Origin: CAZJYI01 sp964550025
Lineage (GTDB): Bacteria; Verrucomicrobiota; Kiritimatiellia; UBA8416; CAYOBW01
DNA: 64,000 nt
Reading direction: 5' to 3'
Assembly: GCA_964550025.1 (NCBI GenBank)
Contig: CAZJYI010000001.1
Span: 124,001 to 188,000 of the forward strand
The position numbers were made by a program, and so were the translations under genes. The notes below the pieces were generated by a model, which saw only the letters and a program-made list of their open reading frames with translations, was not told the DNA's origin and did no database searches. This document shows, in pieces, positions 15,687-24,793 of this stretch. Within the stretch, counting starts at the first letter, position 1. Every line of letters begins with the position of its first letter.

Positions 15687-17117
15687 TCAATCCGCATCGA
15701 GCGGAATATCCCACTGCTTCATCTTGCGCCACACGGTCGTGCGTGTGATCCCCAGCAGGCGCGCGGCTTTGGCCTTGTTCCAGCCGGCCGCCTCGAGCGC
15801 TTCGATGAGGCCCTCCCGCGTGTCGGCACGATAGGACCGCCCCGACGCAGGCGGAACTTCACGCCCCGCTTCCGGCTCCCGGCTACGGCAGGTCGCCGCC
15901 CGGAGCTCCGTCATGCGGATCTCGACGGGCAGATCGAAAAGATTGATGCAGTCCCCCTGGCAGGTCACGAATGCATGCTCGATGGCGTGTTCAAGCTCGC
16001 GCACGTTGCCGGGCCAGCAGTAGTCCATCAGGCAGTAGTTGACCTCGGAGCTGATGCGGCTGATGCTCTTCCCCGTTTCCGCGTTGAAGCGCTTGAGAAA
16101 AGTCTCCACCAGCAGGGGGATGTCCTCGCGCCGCGCGCGCAGCGGGGGTACACCGATGTCAAAGACGCGAATCCGGTAGTAGAGGTCCTCACGGAACTCG
16201 CCTTGCCGCACCAGCTCCCTGAGGTCGCGGTGCGTCGCCGCGACAACGCGCACGTTCACCTTCCTCGAGGTAGACTCCCCCACCCGCTCGAACTCGCGTT
16301 CCTGTAGAACGCGGAGCAGCTTCAACTGTATGAGAGGGCTAATGTCGCCGATTTCATCCAGGAAGATCGTGCCGCCATCGGCCGCCTCGAAGCGCCCGAC
16401 CTTGTCGCGTACGGCCCCCGTGAAAGCGCCCCGCACGTGGCCAAACAACTCACTTTCGAGCAGGTTCTCGCTCAGCGCGGAACAGTTCACCTTCACAAAC
16501 GGTCCGGCGGCACGATCGCCTTCGGTATGGATGGCCTCCGCGATCAGTTCCTTGCCGGAACCCGTCTCGCCGTGCACCAGCACGGTCGCGTTGGAGTCGG
16601 CGGCAAGCCGGATGCGTTCGTAGACGTCCAGCATGCATTTGCTGGCGCCAATGAGCCGCCCCATGCCGCGTTCCGGGCGGGCACCCCGCCTCAGTGCGGA
16701 AACCTCGTCTTCCAGACGCTTGACGACACTGATATCCGTGACGGTCTCGACCACACCGGTGATGGTGCCGTCATCGGCACAAATCGCGCGGGCGTTCTTC
16801 AGAACGGGAACACGCGTCCCGTCCCGGGCCGTGACAGTGCATTCGAATTGCTCGACATCCGCGGACTCGCCGGAGAGAAGAGCGCACTCGATCCGGCCGT
16901 TCTTGGCGCGCCGCGCGGCGGACTGGCTGCATTCCAGGAACGAGCAGGGCTGCCCGACGGCCTCCCCGGCGGAGTAGCCCGTGAGCTTCTCCATCGCGCG
17001 ATTCCAAACCCGGATGCGGCAGTCGCAATCCACCGCGAAAAGCCCATCCGCCATCGTATCGAGGATTAGCGAACACGAAGGCAGCTCGCAGCGGGAACTG
17101 TCAGGTTGTTGTGCCAT
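15687..17117 (-). CDS. PAS-domain sigma-54-dependent transcriptional activator
   Basis: The 476-residue enhancer-binding protein has an N-terminal PAS sensor (about 15-130), an AAA+ domain (about 150-385) and a Fis-type HTH (about 430-472, LEAAGWNKAKAARLLGITRTTVW). The Walker A GETGSGKE (183-190), sigma-54 contact loop GAFTGA (230-235), Walker B IFLDEIGD (251-258) and the PLRARREDIPLLVE box are all intact. The PAS domain is rich in cysteine (31, 33, 58, 63, 78, 93), so redox or metal sensing is possible. No receiver domain is present, so it is not a classic two-component regulator. It is transcribed divergently from the sulfatase and may control it (inference). Confidence 0.95.
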   Translation of the reverse strand: MAQQPDSSRCELPSCSLILDTMADGLFAVDCDCRIRVWNRAMEKLTGYSAGEAVGQPCSFLECSQSAARRAKNGRIECALLSGESADVEQFECTVTARDGTRVPVLKNARAICADDGTITGVVETVTDISVVKRLEDEVSALRRGARPERGMGRLIGASKCMLDVYERIRLAADSNATVLVHGETGSGKELIAEAIHTEGDRAAGPFVKVNCSALSENLLESELFGHVRGAFTGAVRDKVGRFEAADGGTIFLDEIGDISPLIQLKLLRVLQEREFERVGESTSRKVNVRVVAATHRDLRELVRQGEFREDLYYRIRVFDIGVPPLRARREDIPLLVETFLKRFNAETGKSISRISSEVNYCLMDYCWPGNVRELEHAIEHAFVTCQGDCINLFDLPVEIRMTELRAATCRSREPEAGREVPPASGRSYRADTREGLIEALEAAGWNKAKAARLLGITRTTVWRKMKQWDIPLDAD

Positions 17118-17152
17118 CTACTCCTCGCTCCGCAACGTTGACGAACATGACT

Positions 17153-17181
17153 ACAGTAGCGCCCACGGCCAACAACGTCAA
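17153..17181 (-). promoter_or_regulatory. Candidate sigma-70 promoter of the sigma-54 activator gene
   Basis: On the minus strand: TTGACG (17181-17176), 17-bp spacer, TACTGT (17158-17153), 36 bp before the start codon. Confidence 0.6.
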
Positions 17182-17203
17182 ACACGCCGCGTTCCCCCGT
17201 GGG

Positions 17204-17357
17204 ACCGGCGCTACTCCGCGAGACAGCCCGCCGGCTGGAAGCCGGCGGCACCATTCACCCCGCAGGAGCGGTGCGCCACTCCACGCCGGCCCACGCGGCA
17301 ACGTAGCGCCGGCTTTCAGCCGGTGACCAGTGGGGCCGGGTTTCAGCCGGCCCATCC
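17204..17357. repeat. Palindromic intergenic element with GCCGGC hairpins
   Basis: The divergent gap holds GCCGGC-TGGAA-GCCGGC at 17230-17246 and repeated GCCGGCTTTCAGCCGG-type hairpins near 17309-17350. Outer arms CCGGCGCTAC (17205-17214) and GTAGCGCCGG (17303-17312) are inverted. The layout resembles the other palindromic elements in the window, but the sequence differs. Confidence 0.65.
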
Positions 17358-17374
17358 CAGTCCGGATGTAGTCA

Positions 17375-17404
17375 TTGTCATCGCACAGGATCTGCGGCTA
17401 TTCT
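17375..17404 (+). promoter_or_regulatory. Candidate promoter of the sulfatase gene
   Basis: TTGTCA (17375-17380), 18-bp spacer, TATTCT (17399-17404). This would give a leader of about 30 nt containing GGGAGA upstream of ATG 17440. No convincing sigma-54 (GG-N10-GC) site was identified by eye. Confidence 0.45.
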
Positions 17405-17439
17405 CCACGGCACAACACATCCACCGGGAGACCACCCTA

Positions 17440-19359
17440 ATGAGACCACGCACGCCCTTCGCAGCCCTTGCCGCCCTGATCGCCCTATGTGGCATTGCGT
17501 CCGCCGCGCCGTCGCGGCCCAACATCCTGTTCATCCTGGTCGACGACCAGCGTAACGACGAACTGGGGTGCGCGGGGGACCCGCTGATCAGGACGCCGAA
17601 CATCGACAGCCTGGCCGCGCGGGGCGTGCGTTTCGAGAACATGTTCGTCACCACCTCGATCTGCGCCGCCAGCCGCGCTTCCATTTTCACCGGGCTGACC
17701 GAGCGGTCACACGGTTTCACCTTCGGGACGCCGCCCATCAGCCAGGCCGACGCGGCCACCAGTTACCCCGCCCTCTTGAAGAAGGCCGGTTACCGCACGG
17801 GGTTCTTCGGCAAGTTCGGTGTGGGCGTGGCGGGAAGCAAGCTCTTCCAGGGCAACAAGGAGATGTTTGACCGGTTCGAGCGGCTACACCGCAGCCCCTT
17901 CTTCAAGAAGCAACCGGACGGGAGCAAACGCCACGTGGACGAGCTCGTGGGTGACCGGGCCGTGGAGTTCATCGAATCACAGCCCAAAGACCGGCCGTTC
18001 TGCCTGTCGCTGAGCTTCAACATCGCCCACGCCGAGGATGCTGACAAGCGACCGGGAATCGGACACTTCCCGTGGCCCAGGGCGGTCGATGGGCAGTACG
18101 AGAAGGGCGACATGCCGCTGCCGCGCCTCCGTGACCCGGAGATCTTCAACGCGATGCCCGAGTTCATGAAGAAGTCGTTGAACCGCGACCGTTTCTTCTG
18201 GCGCTGGGACACGCCCGAGAAGTACGACGCCAACATGCGCGCCCGTTTTCGGATGCTGACGGGAATGGACGGCACCATCGGCCGCGTACTGAAAGCACTG
18301 GATAAACATGACCTGGCCAACAACACGGTGGTGATCTACACGGCGGACAACGGCTACTACCGCGCTGAGCGCGGTTTTGCCGGCAAATGGAGTCACTTCG
18401 AAGAGTCCCTGCGCGTGCCGCTCGTCGTCTACGATCCACGCCTGCCGACCGCCAGGCGGGGCCGCGTGATCGACGCCATGGTTTTGAACATCGACCTCAC
18501 GGCCACCATGCTGGAGCTGGCCGGCGTGGAAATCCCCGCCAAGTACCAGGGCCGCAGCCTGAAGACCTTCGTGGACGGTTCCGCGCCGGCGGAATGGCGC
18601 AACGACTTCTTCTGCGAGCACCTGATGAACCACAAGCCCATTCCCAAATGGGAGGGCGTACGCGACAAACGCTACGTGTACGCACGCTACTTCACGCAAA
18701 AGCCCGCCTACGAGTTCCTGCACGACCTGGAGAAGGACCCGGACCAACTGAAGAACTACGCCCACGACAGCAGCTACGCCGGCGTACTGAAGGACATGCG
18801 AGCGCGCTGCGCTGCTTACGTTGAACGGTACCGCCGGCCGGACCGGCCAAGGCCCACGCCCCCCCGCAGGAAGAGGAGGAGCGCCCGCAAGAGCGTCAAG
18901 CCGGACGCGCAGGGGGTCTACTCCTTCGACGGGACGGGGCACGCTACGCTGGGAAAGACGCAAGCCCTGGGCATCGACGACTCCTGCTCGTGGGCCATGG
19001 ATGTCAAAGTGCTTCCGGGCACATCCGCCGGAGGCGTGCTTATGGGCAACCGTATCACGCCGGGACTGTCCGATCTGAACTTCATGAAGATCACGGCGGA
19101 ACGCGGGGTGCAATTCTACGGGGGCAACCGCGAGAAGGGCCTCAGGCTCAACTGCGAACTGCCCAAGAACCGGTGGGTCAGCGTACTGGTCCGCAAATCA
19201 GGCAAACGGGTGTCCGTCTCCGTCGACGGGAAGAGGCAGGCGGCGAAAGACATGCCGTTCGCCCTTCCGGCCATGCCGTGCTACCTCGGCGGCGATCCGA
19301 ACGCGGCCGAAATGGCACGTTGTGAGATACGCAATGCGGCCGTGACGTACGGGGAATAG
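17440..19359 (+). CDS. Secreted sulfatase (formylglycine type) with C-terminal LamG-like domain
   Basis: The 639-residue product starts at ATG 17440 with a signal peptide (RTPFAALAALIALCGIASAA). The alkaline-phosphatase fold begins NILFILVDDQRND, with metal-binding Asp35/Asp36. The catalytic cysteine lies in ICAASRAS (Cys75), a CxxSR variant of CxPSR that is converted to formylglycine. TADNGYYRAERGF provides the late metal and substrate residues. Residues about 500-639 form a Lys/Arg-rich linker followed by a concanavalin/LamG-like sandwich, probably for carbohydrate binding. The enzyme likely removes sulfate from polysaccharide outside the cytoplasm. Maturation needs a formylglycine-generating or anaerobic sulfatase-maturating enzyme, and none is visible here. 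Confidence 0.93.
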   Translation: MRPRTPFAALAALIALCGIASAAPSRPNILFILVDDQRNDELGCAGDPLIRTPNIDSLAARGVRFENMFVTTSICAASRASIFTGLTERSHGFTFGTPPISQADAATSYPALLKKAGYRTGFFGKFGVGVAGSKLFQGNKEMFDRFERLHRSPFFKKQPDGSKRHVDELVGDRAVEFIESQPKDRPFCLSLSFNIAHAEDADKRPGIGHFPWPRAVDGQYEKGDMPLPRLRDPEIFNAMPEFMKKSLNRDRFFWRWDTPEKYDANMRARFRMLTGMDGTIGRVLKALDKHDLANNTVVIYTADNGYYRAERGFAGKWSHFEESLRVPLVVYDPRLPTARRGRVIDAMVLNIDLTATMLELAGVEIPAKYQGRSLKTFVDGSAPAEWRNDFFCEHLMNHKPIPKWEGVRDKRYVYARYFTQKPAYEFLHDLEKDPDQLKNYAHDSSYAGVLKDMRARCAAYVERYRRPDRPRPTPPRRKRRSARKSVKPDAQGVYSFDGTGHATLGKTQALGIDDSCSWAMDVKVLPGTSAGGVLMGNRITPGLSDLNFMKITAERGVQFYGGNREKGLRLNCELPKNRWVSVLVRKSGKRVSVSVDGKRQAAKDMPFALPAMPCYLGGDPNAAEMARCEIRNAAVTYGE

Positions 19360-19518
19360 GGCTACAAGCCTCCCGCAACGCAGACACTACTCCAGCGGTT
19401 GAACAGAGGCGATCTTCATGTAGCGGAACGCGCCAAGCGTTCCGATCCCCCTGGCCATCGGAAGACTTGGCGTCTTTCCGCTACTTTCTTTTCACGGTTC
19501 GACTGTTCCGTTCCAGTC

Positions 19519-20301
19519 CTACGGCTCCTTCTCGAGCGCGGACAGTTTCCGCTCGAGCTCGTCGAGGCGCTTGTTCTGCCTTTCGATCAGGGTCTGCTGC
19601 GACTTGACGGCTTCGAGAAGAACGGCGCTGAACCTGTCGTAGGCGATGGCCTTGTAGCCGTCGGCATCGGTCGTCACGCATTCGGGGAACTGCTTCTCCA
19701 CCTCCTGGGCAATAAGCCCCATGTGCCGCCCCTCGGGGAAACGCTTCTTCTCGAACTCGTCGCGCCGCCACTCGTACGTGACACCCTCGAGCCGCAGGGC
19801 CTTCTGCAGGGCTTCTCCGATTGGCTCAATGTTCTTCTTCCATCTTGCATCCGAACCCGACCATGAGCCTGCCGAACACCATGCACTGCCGGCAACATGC
19901 AGGTCGTGCGTCGGGTTGTTCTCGCCGATGCCGACGTCGCCGTCACTCTCAACTCTGAGGGCCGTGGCGCCACCGAAGGTCTGCACCAGGAAAGGATCAC
20001 CACCGTCCGCGCGGACAATCATGCCGTAGTCGTTCGGGACCATCCCCGTGTTGTGAACACTGACAATCCACGCGCCATGGCAGTTCTTCTTCACCTGCAG
20101 GGGATTGTTCGGCGCCACTCCAATACCCACGTCGCCATCGGACGCCACCTGCATCAGCGCATTCGATGCGGCGTTGGCCACAACGAACGCACTCGATCCA
20201 TTGCTCGAATCGAGCACTGCCATCATGTCCTCGGCCTGTGCCGTCCCGCCAATGCAACAACTCACGGCTATGACCACACTGATCTGCGCCAGTCTTGACA
20301 T
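19519..20301 (-). CDS. Secreted protein with peptidase S74 intramolecular-chaperone domain
   Basis: The start at 20301 is chosen because GGAGGTGGAG precedes it; the earlier ATG at 20316 would put that site inside the gene. The 260-residue product has a signal peptide (LAQISVVIAVSCCIGGTAQA), a shaft-like region with two DGDVGIG repeats (VASDGDVGIGVAPNNPLQV and VESDGDVGIGENNPTHDL), and then the S74 domain. GSDARWKKNIEPI holds the catalytic Ser150 and following lysines, and GLIAQEVEKQFPE is conserved. A coiled coil (QTLIERQNKRLDELERKL) closes the protein. S74 domains trimerise a beta-helical fibre and then cut themselves off; most are phage tail spikes. The signal peptide and lack of phage genes indicate a host surface fibre. 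It lies 43 bp downstream of its co-directional partner. Confidence 0.85.
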   Translation of the reverse strand: MSRLAQISVVIAVSCCIGGTAQAEDMMAVLDSSNGSSAFVVANAASNALMQVASDGDVGIGVAPNNPLQVKKNCHGAWIVSVHNTGMVPNDYGMIVRADGGDPFLVQTFGGATALRVESDGDVGIGENNPTHDLHVAGSAWCSAGSWSGSDARWKKNIEPIGEALQKALRLEGVTYEWRRDEFEKKRFPEGRHMGLIAQEVEKQFPECVTTDADGYKAIAYDRFSAVLLEAVKSQQTLIERQNKRLDELERKLSALEKEP

Positions 20302-20344
20302 CTTCTCCACCTCCATATCGCCGTAGCAGGCAGGCCGACTCGCA

Positions 20345-21280
20345 TCACCGAGAGCCCGACCCACTTGTCTTCCGCGCTTTCACCTTGTACCAATATGTCT
20401 CCCCGGATGCCGTTTTGTCCGTGTAGACATTCATGGGTGGATCGGCCGCAACCGTTGCCGCGAGCGGCGTATCCAGCCCAGTGACGGGATCCGTGCCACG
20501 CAGGACCCTGTAGAAACGGTCGTTCTCACTACGCCATCTCACGATCGCTTCGTTTGGCGCCCGGTGCTCGATCGCGATCATCCGCAGAACGGACGTGGGG
20601 TTCTTCGGGTGTGTTCCCGCGATCTCCTCCCCGCCGTCCGTCAGCCCATCTCCATCGGTATCGTGCCAGGCTACGCAGGCTGTGCGACCGCCGAAATACT
20701 CGTCTTCCCACCAGTCCGGGGAACCGTCGCCGTCCGAGTCGCCCGTCAGGTCGGTCAGCCTCAGGCTCCAGGATCGCCCGACGGTAAGCTCCCACAGCAA
20801 CGTCCCTCCCCTGCTGGGCGCAGAGAAGCCGTCGTAGATGCTCCCCGCCCCGCCGCTCACAATCGCCCGTTGCAGGGGAACGGCGGCCGGCGACTTTGAG
20901 ACGTAGACCGTGCACGTCCCAGCCACGGGATAGGCCGTCTCGACCCGGTCCAGGGCCGTGTGCGTGAGCGCGTGGCAGCGGAAGATACTCCCGTCCGAGA
21001 AAGTCAATGGCCCGTCGAATCGAAGCGTGCCGATGTCGGAAAGGGCGCCTGCACCCGGACTCACGGTACCGTCTATCCGGCTTGTCGCCCGAACGGTACC
21101 CGACCCGCAGAGCGAGGAGTTCTCCCTCACCGTGAGGGTAGCCGCGATCAGTTCGCCATAGACGTGGAATTCACCGCCGTTGACTTGGAGCTCACCGGCG
21201 GACGCAGGCCTGATGCCTGCGAACAACAGCAATGCCCACGTGCAGACAGATGCTGCCGCACTGTGTGTGTGTCTGGTCAC
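20345..21280 (-). CDS. Secreted protein with autotransporter-like strands, Ca-binding repeats and a C-terminal module
   Basis: The 311-residue protein begins with a signal peptide (ALLLFAGIRPASA). Residues about 30-100 (VNGGEFHVYGELIAATLTV, NSSLCGSGTV, PGAGALSDIGTL) have the short-strand pattern of autotransporter-associated beta repeats. DSDGDGSPDWWEDEY and DTDGDGLTDGGEE are thrombospondin-type-3-like Ca sites, followed by GTHPKNPTSVLRM. The last 80 residues end with YWYKVKARK and match the C-terminal modules of the proteins at 4496, 50840 and 57541. The function is unknown, but it is likely surface-exposed. It is probably co-transcribed with the S74 protein. Confidence 0.75.
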   Translation of the reverse strand: MTRHTHSAAASVCTWALLLFAGIRPASAGELQVNGGEFHVYGELIAATLTVRENSSLCGSGTVRATSRIDGTVSPGAGALSDIGTLRFDGPLTFSDGSIFRCHALTHTALDRVETAYPVAGTCTVYVSKSPAAVPLQRAIVSGGAGSIYDGFSAPSRGGTLLWELTVGRSWSLRLTDLTGDSDGDGSPDWWEDEYFGGRTACVAWHDTDGDGLTDGGEEIAGTHPKNPTSVLRMIAIEHRAPNEAIVRWRSENDRFYRVLRGTDPVTGLDTPLAATVAADPPMNVYTDKTASGETYWYKVKARKTSGSGSR

Positions 21281-21402
21281 GCGTCTCCCCTTCCAATGCG
21301 CACCTTAGCAAGAGAGTGCCGTTCCGGCAACAAGCGGGGAGAAGGCAAAGACGCAGCACTCCCCAAGTGTGCTGCAGCAACTCCATCTGCTTGACTCAGC
21401 CG

Positions 21403-21485
21403 GTGTAGCCACGAGCGTGAGCGAGTGGGCAGCTCGCCATGCACGACCTGTGTCCTTATCCACTCGCTCACGCTCGCGGCTACAC
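21403..21485. repeat. 83-bp palindromic element
   Basis: Two 26-bp arms (21403-21428 and 21460-21485) are inverted copies with one mismatch; the outer ends read GTGTAGCC and GGCTACAC. It lies 5 bp beyond the stop codon of the large cytochrome gene (21491), so it could also form a terminator-like hairpin for it. Confidence 0.85.
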
Positions 21486-21490
21486 GGAGG

Positions 21491-24400
21491 TCACTTCTTC
21501 CCACGTCGCGCGGCGAGCTCGGCGCGGATGTGACCGAGGATGATGGGGATCTCCTGCTCGCGAATCCAGCCTTTGCGCTTCGCGACCATGCGCCGGACGA
21601 GGGGCGGAATGTCGGCATCCTTCATTTTCATCATCGGCGCCAGGCGCCGCTGGTCGTGGCACTCCAAGCAGCGGATCTCGTAGGCGTCTGCGGGCACGGT
21701 GATCACTCGGTCGAGCTTGGCATTCTCAATCTTCGCCCGCGCGGCACTCTCCTTCGCGTTGTAGCACGGCAGGGGGTCTTCGCCCGGAATATTGTCCCAT
21801 TGCGCACCGAGATCGATCCACTCAATGAAGGTCCGAAGCTCCTTTTCGGACAGTCGGCCCGAGGGCGGCATCTGCTTGATCTTCTCCGGCCCCTTGCGCC
21901 GGCTGTCGGAGAGCCCGAGCTGTTTGCCGTACAGGCACCACATCAGCGGACTGTGCCGGGCCGCACCGGGAACAACCCACTGCGGCACGCGCCGGCTGTC
22001 GCCGTCCAACAGCGTCTCGTAGGCATGGTTGAACAGTGCCACGTTAAGAGTGCGCCCGCGGCATCCCTTGCGGTGAAAGACCAGTTCGAAGCCGCGCCGC
22101 AGGTCGATACCGCCTTTCGGTTTTTCGGCTCCGTGACAGTTCGAGCAGCGTTTCTCGATGACGGGCATCACATCGCGACGGAAGTCGACCGTGCGTCGCT
22201 GGTTCTCGGGGGGCGCCACCTTGTCGGGCAGACGGTGTAGGGCGCGGCAGTCCATGTTGGCAAGCGCCGTGTTGCGGTCCTCGTGACACCCCACGCACAT
22301 ACGTGTCTCGCCGGGGCGGACCCAGAGCCAGGTCAACTGGTTCTCGATCGCCATCCCGTTCTCGTCCAGGGTCTGCAGGAACAGCGTGGTGTCCGCCGGG
22401 ACCTCGACCGAGAAAGAGCCATCGGGCTCAACCGGCGCTTCGCCGAGGATGCGTTTCTGCTCGAAGTTGTTGCCGCCGTTGCTGCCGGAACCGAACGACA
22501 TCTGCAGGATGTCGATCACGATGCTCTTGTGGCGATTCTTGTCGGTGTCCTTCACGCCGAAACCCTCGAGCAGCCGCACGCCCTTGATCTCTCCCGGCTT
22601 GGCGGGAGGCAGCCGCCCGACAACGGGGTATCTCGGCTTCTCGGGGCGATCCGACAGGTAGGAATTGACGCAGACGAGCTTGCCGGTCTTCTGCCCGGGA
22701 ATCTTCATGCTGGGGATCACCCTGGGTTCGCTACGCTCATAGATCGCGTTGGCGTCGATGTCCTGCGCGGCCGGATCGTCGTACAGCAATTGCCCGGGGC
22801 GCCCCGATTCGAAGTCAAAGGCGTAGATTCCCATGTGGATCTCTTCGGCCGGGTCGAGCTCGAGCGCCGACGTGCCGCGGCCGGGCGAAAAGGAACACAG
22901 CATGCCGCCGTCTGGCAGCGGGTACGGGGACGCAAAGCGGCCGGACATGTTGTGGCCGTTGTAGACCGTTCCCCGCGTGACGACCTGGCGCGTGGTGTTG
23001 GGCTTGCGGGGGTGGACAATGCTGAGCGCCCCACCGTTGTAGTGTCGGTGGCCGGCGGTTTCGACAAACACCACGCGCCCGTCGGTGAGCTGCTGGGCGT
23101 AGGACTTCGTTTTGCTGAGCCCCGGCATGGGCAGGATGTAGGGCATGAACGCCGTGCCGTCCGGGAACACCGTGAACAGGGCAAAATCACCGGCGACGCC
23201 CTCGTGGTCGCCGTGGTGCTGCCAGCTCGTGAACAGGATGCGGCCGTCGTCCAGGACGAACGGGTCAATGTCACTGCTGAGGTTGAACGTAATCTGGTCT
23301 TCGTCCGTCCCGTCCGGCTTGCAGGTGTACAGAAGAAAGGGAACGTCGCGGTCGTATTCGTCGCGGACGTTGCTGTTGGCGTCCGAGCTGTAGAGGATTC
23401 GTCCGCCGGGGAGATAGCAGGGGTTGATGGAATTGCCGCCGTTCTTCGTAACCTGCCCCAGGCCCGTCCCGTCAACGTTCATCTCGTAGATGCGCCACTT
23501 GTCCTCCTTGTCGCGGCGCGCCGTGAACAGGAAGCGCTTGCCGTCGTAGGAGACGCGCGGGTCCATGGCGACCACGAACTTGCCCTTCGTCACGTTCGTC
23601 ATCTTCCCATTCGGGGCCGCCGGGATCAGCGTGCAGATGGAGGCGTTGTTCGGCCGGCGCACGATGCGGAACTGCTCATAGTGCAACCCCGAGCGGCCGT
23701 AGGGAAGATCGTGCACCTTGCAGAACACGAGCCCCTTCACGCCGGGCAGGGACTTGCCGGACGGCGGCTGCGGACGCGGAGCACCGGCCAACTGTGGCGG
23801 TCGATCGGCCTTGACCGTCACCTTGTACGAAGACACGCGTTCCATCTCCACGTGGAACGGCCAGTACCCGGTTGAAGCGCCGAAGGCCTTCACCAGAAGC
23901 TGGTTCTTTCCCTGCTTGAGCCAGCCCGGGATCACGAGGCGCGGCGCCTTCTCAAGCGCCTTGGGATACGTGTTCAACGGTTTCCCGTTGAGCCATACGC
24001 GGGCACCGTACCTGAGATTGAGAGCAAACAAGACGGGACGCGCCTTGTCGGACGGGATCTCGGTGTGCAGGTAGAAGATGCCGCCCTGCCGCTTGCCCTT
24101 AATCACGGCGGAAGCGACGGTGTTGTAGGCCTTGCGCCACGGCAACGGCCGCTGCCCGTCTCGGTAGCCGTCAGCCGAAACCTGCGCGGGATTCTGCTCG
24201 GGCGGATACGGTGCGGCCATGGCTTCGTGGGCCTTCTTTCCTCTCAGGTAGAAGGGGCCGGTGATTTGCCACCCATCCAGCAACCGGCAGGGATCGGCAT
24301 CGCCGAAAGCACGGTAGTAGACCTGGTACTCTCCGGGATAGAGCCGGGCCGTCTGGTTGCAGTACCCGGTAGCCAGGTACTGCGTGCCCGTGTATACCTT

Positions 24401-24787
24401 CTGCGGCACGGCGGTCGGGCTGTTCGTCGACACGATCCGCGCGAAGCGGAAGAGCCCCGTCGGTACCGTTGTGGTCTTTCCGGCAGTCACCGTCTGCTTG
24501 CGCGAAAGGTAGCCGGAAGGAAAACCGACCTGCACGTCGTAGTCACCGGGACCGAGCGGCAGGAAGCGGCCCACGCGGCCGCGGCTGTTGATGCAGCGCC
24601 CGTTGCGAAAGACCCGGAACTGCCGCTGCGAATCCGCGCGCAACCCGTCCTGCTTGATGAAAATGCCGGTCTGGGGTTTCTTGAGTGGTGGCTTCTTGGG
24701 CTGCGACTTCTTGCCGCCCTGCTGTGGTGCGGCCAGGAGCATGGTGGCCAGACAGCAAATCACCGTCGAAACGATACGCGTTCTCAT
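21491..24787 (-). CDS. Secreted triheme c-type cytochrome with TolB-like beta-propeller (HzsA-like family)
   Basis: The start at 24787 is preferred over 24793 because GAGG is then 7 nt upstream; length 1098. A signal peptide (STVICCLATMLLAA) is followed by a Lys/Pro-rich stretch, a small beta domain, a galactose-binding-like sandwich (about 170-330, VWLNGKPLNTYPK) and a propeller of PD40-type repeats (DPRVSYDGKRFLFTARR, SSDIDPFVLDDGRILF). The C-terminal part has three heme-binding motifs: CVGCH (about 831), CSNCH (about 881) and CLECH (about 1040). The domain order recalls proteins annotated as hydrazine-synthase-alpha-like in PVC bacteria, but no other anammox gene is present and I infer no hydrazine chemistry. 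It is likely an extracytoplasmic redox enzyme of unknown substrate. Confidence 0.85.
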   Translation of the reverse strand: MRTRIVSTVICCLATMLLAAPQQGGKKSQPKKPPLKKPQTGIFIKQDGLRADSQRQFRVFRNGRCINSRGRVGRFLPLGPGDYDVQVGFPSGYLSRKQTVTAGKTTTVPTGLFRFARIVSTNSPTAVPQKVYTGTQYLATGYCNQTARLYPGEYQVYYRAFGDADPCRLLDGWQITGPFYLRGKKAHEAMAAPYPPEQNPAQVSADGYRDGQRPLPWRKAYNTVASAVIKGKRQGGIFYLHTEIPSDKARPVLFALNLRYGARVWLNGKPLNTYPKALEKAPRLVIPGWLKQGKNQLLVKAFGASTGYWPFHVEMERVSSYKVTVKADRPPQLAGAPRPQPPSGKSLPGVKGLVFCKVHDLPYGRSGLHYEQFRIVRRPNNASICTLIPAAPNGKMTNVTKGKFVVAMDPRVSYDGKRFLFTARRDKEDKWRIYEMNVDGTGLGQVTKNGGNSINPCYLPGGRILYSSDANSNVRDEYDRDVPFLLYTCKPDGTDEDQITFNLSSDIDPFVLDDGRILFTSWQHHGDHEGVAGDFALFTVFPDGTAFMPYILPMPGLSKTKSYAQQLTDGRVVFVETAGHRHYNGGALSIVHPRKPNTTRQVVTRGTVYNGHNMSGRFASPYPLPDGGMLCSFSPGRGTSALELDPAEEIHMGIYAFDFESGRPGQLLYDDPAAQDIDANAIYERSEPRVIPSMKIPGQKTGKLVCVNSYLSDRPEKPRYPVVGRLPPAKPGEIKGVRLLEGFGVKDTDKNRHKSIVIDILQMSFGSGSNGGNNFEQKRILGEAPVEPDGSFSVEVPADTTLFLQTLDENGMAIENQLTWLWVRPGETRMCVGCHEDRNTALANMDCRALHRLPDKVAPPENQRRTVDFRRDVMPVIEKRCSNCHGAEKPKGGIDLRRGFELVFHRKGCRGRTLNVALFNHAYETLLDGDSRRVPQWVVPGAARHSPLMWCLYGKQLGLSDSRRKGPEKIKQMPPSGRLSEKELRTFIEWIDLGAQWDNIPGEDPLPCYNAKESAARAKIENAKLDRVITVPADAYEIRCLECHDQRRLAPMMKMKDADIPPLVRRMVAKRKGWIREQEIPIILGHIRAELAARRGKK

Positions 24788-24793
24788 TCTCAT

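Noticed and set aside
21491..24787. Functional hydrazine synthase / anammox metabolism
   Set aside because: Only domain-order resemblance to HzsA is seen. No beta/gamma subunit, hydrazine dehydrogenase or other anammox gene is present, and three hemes are arranged differently.
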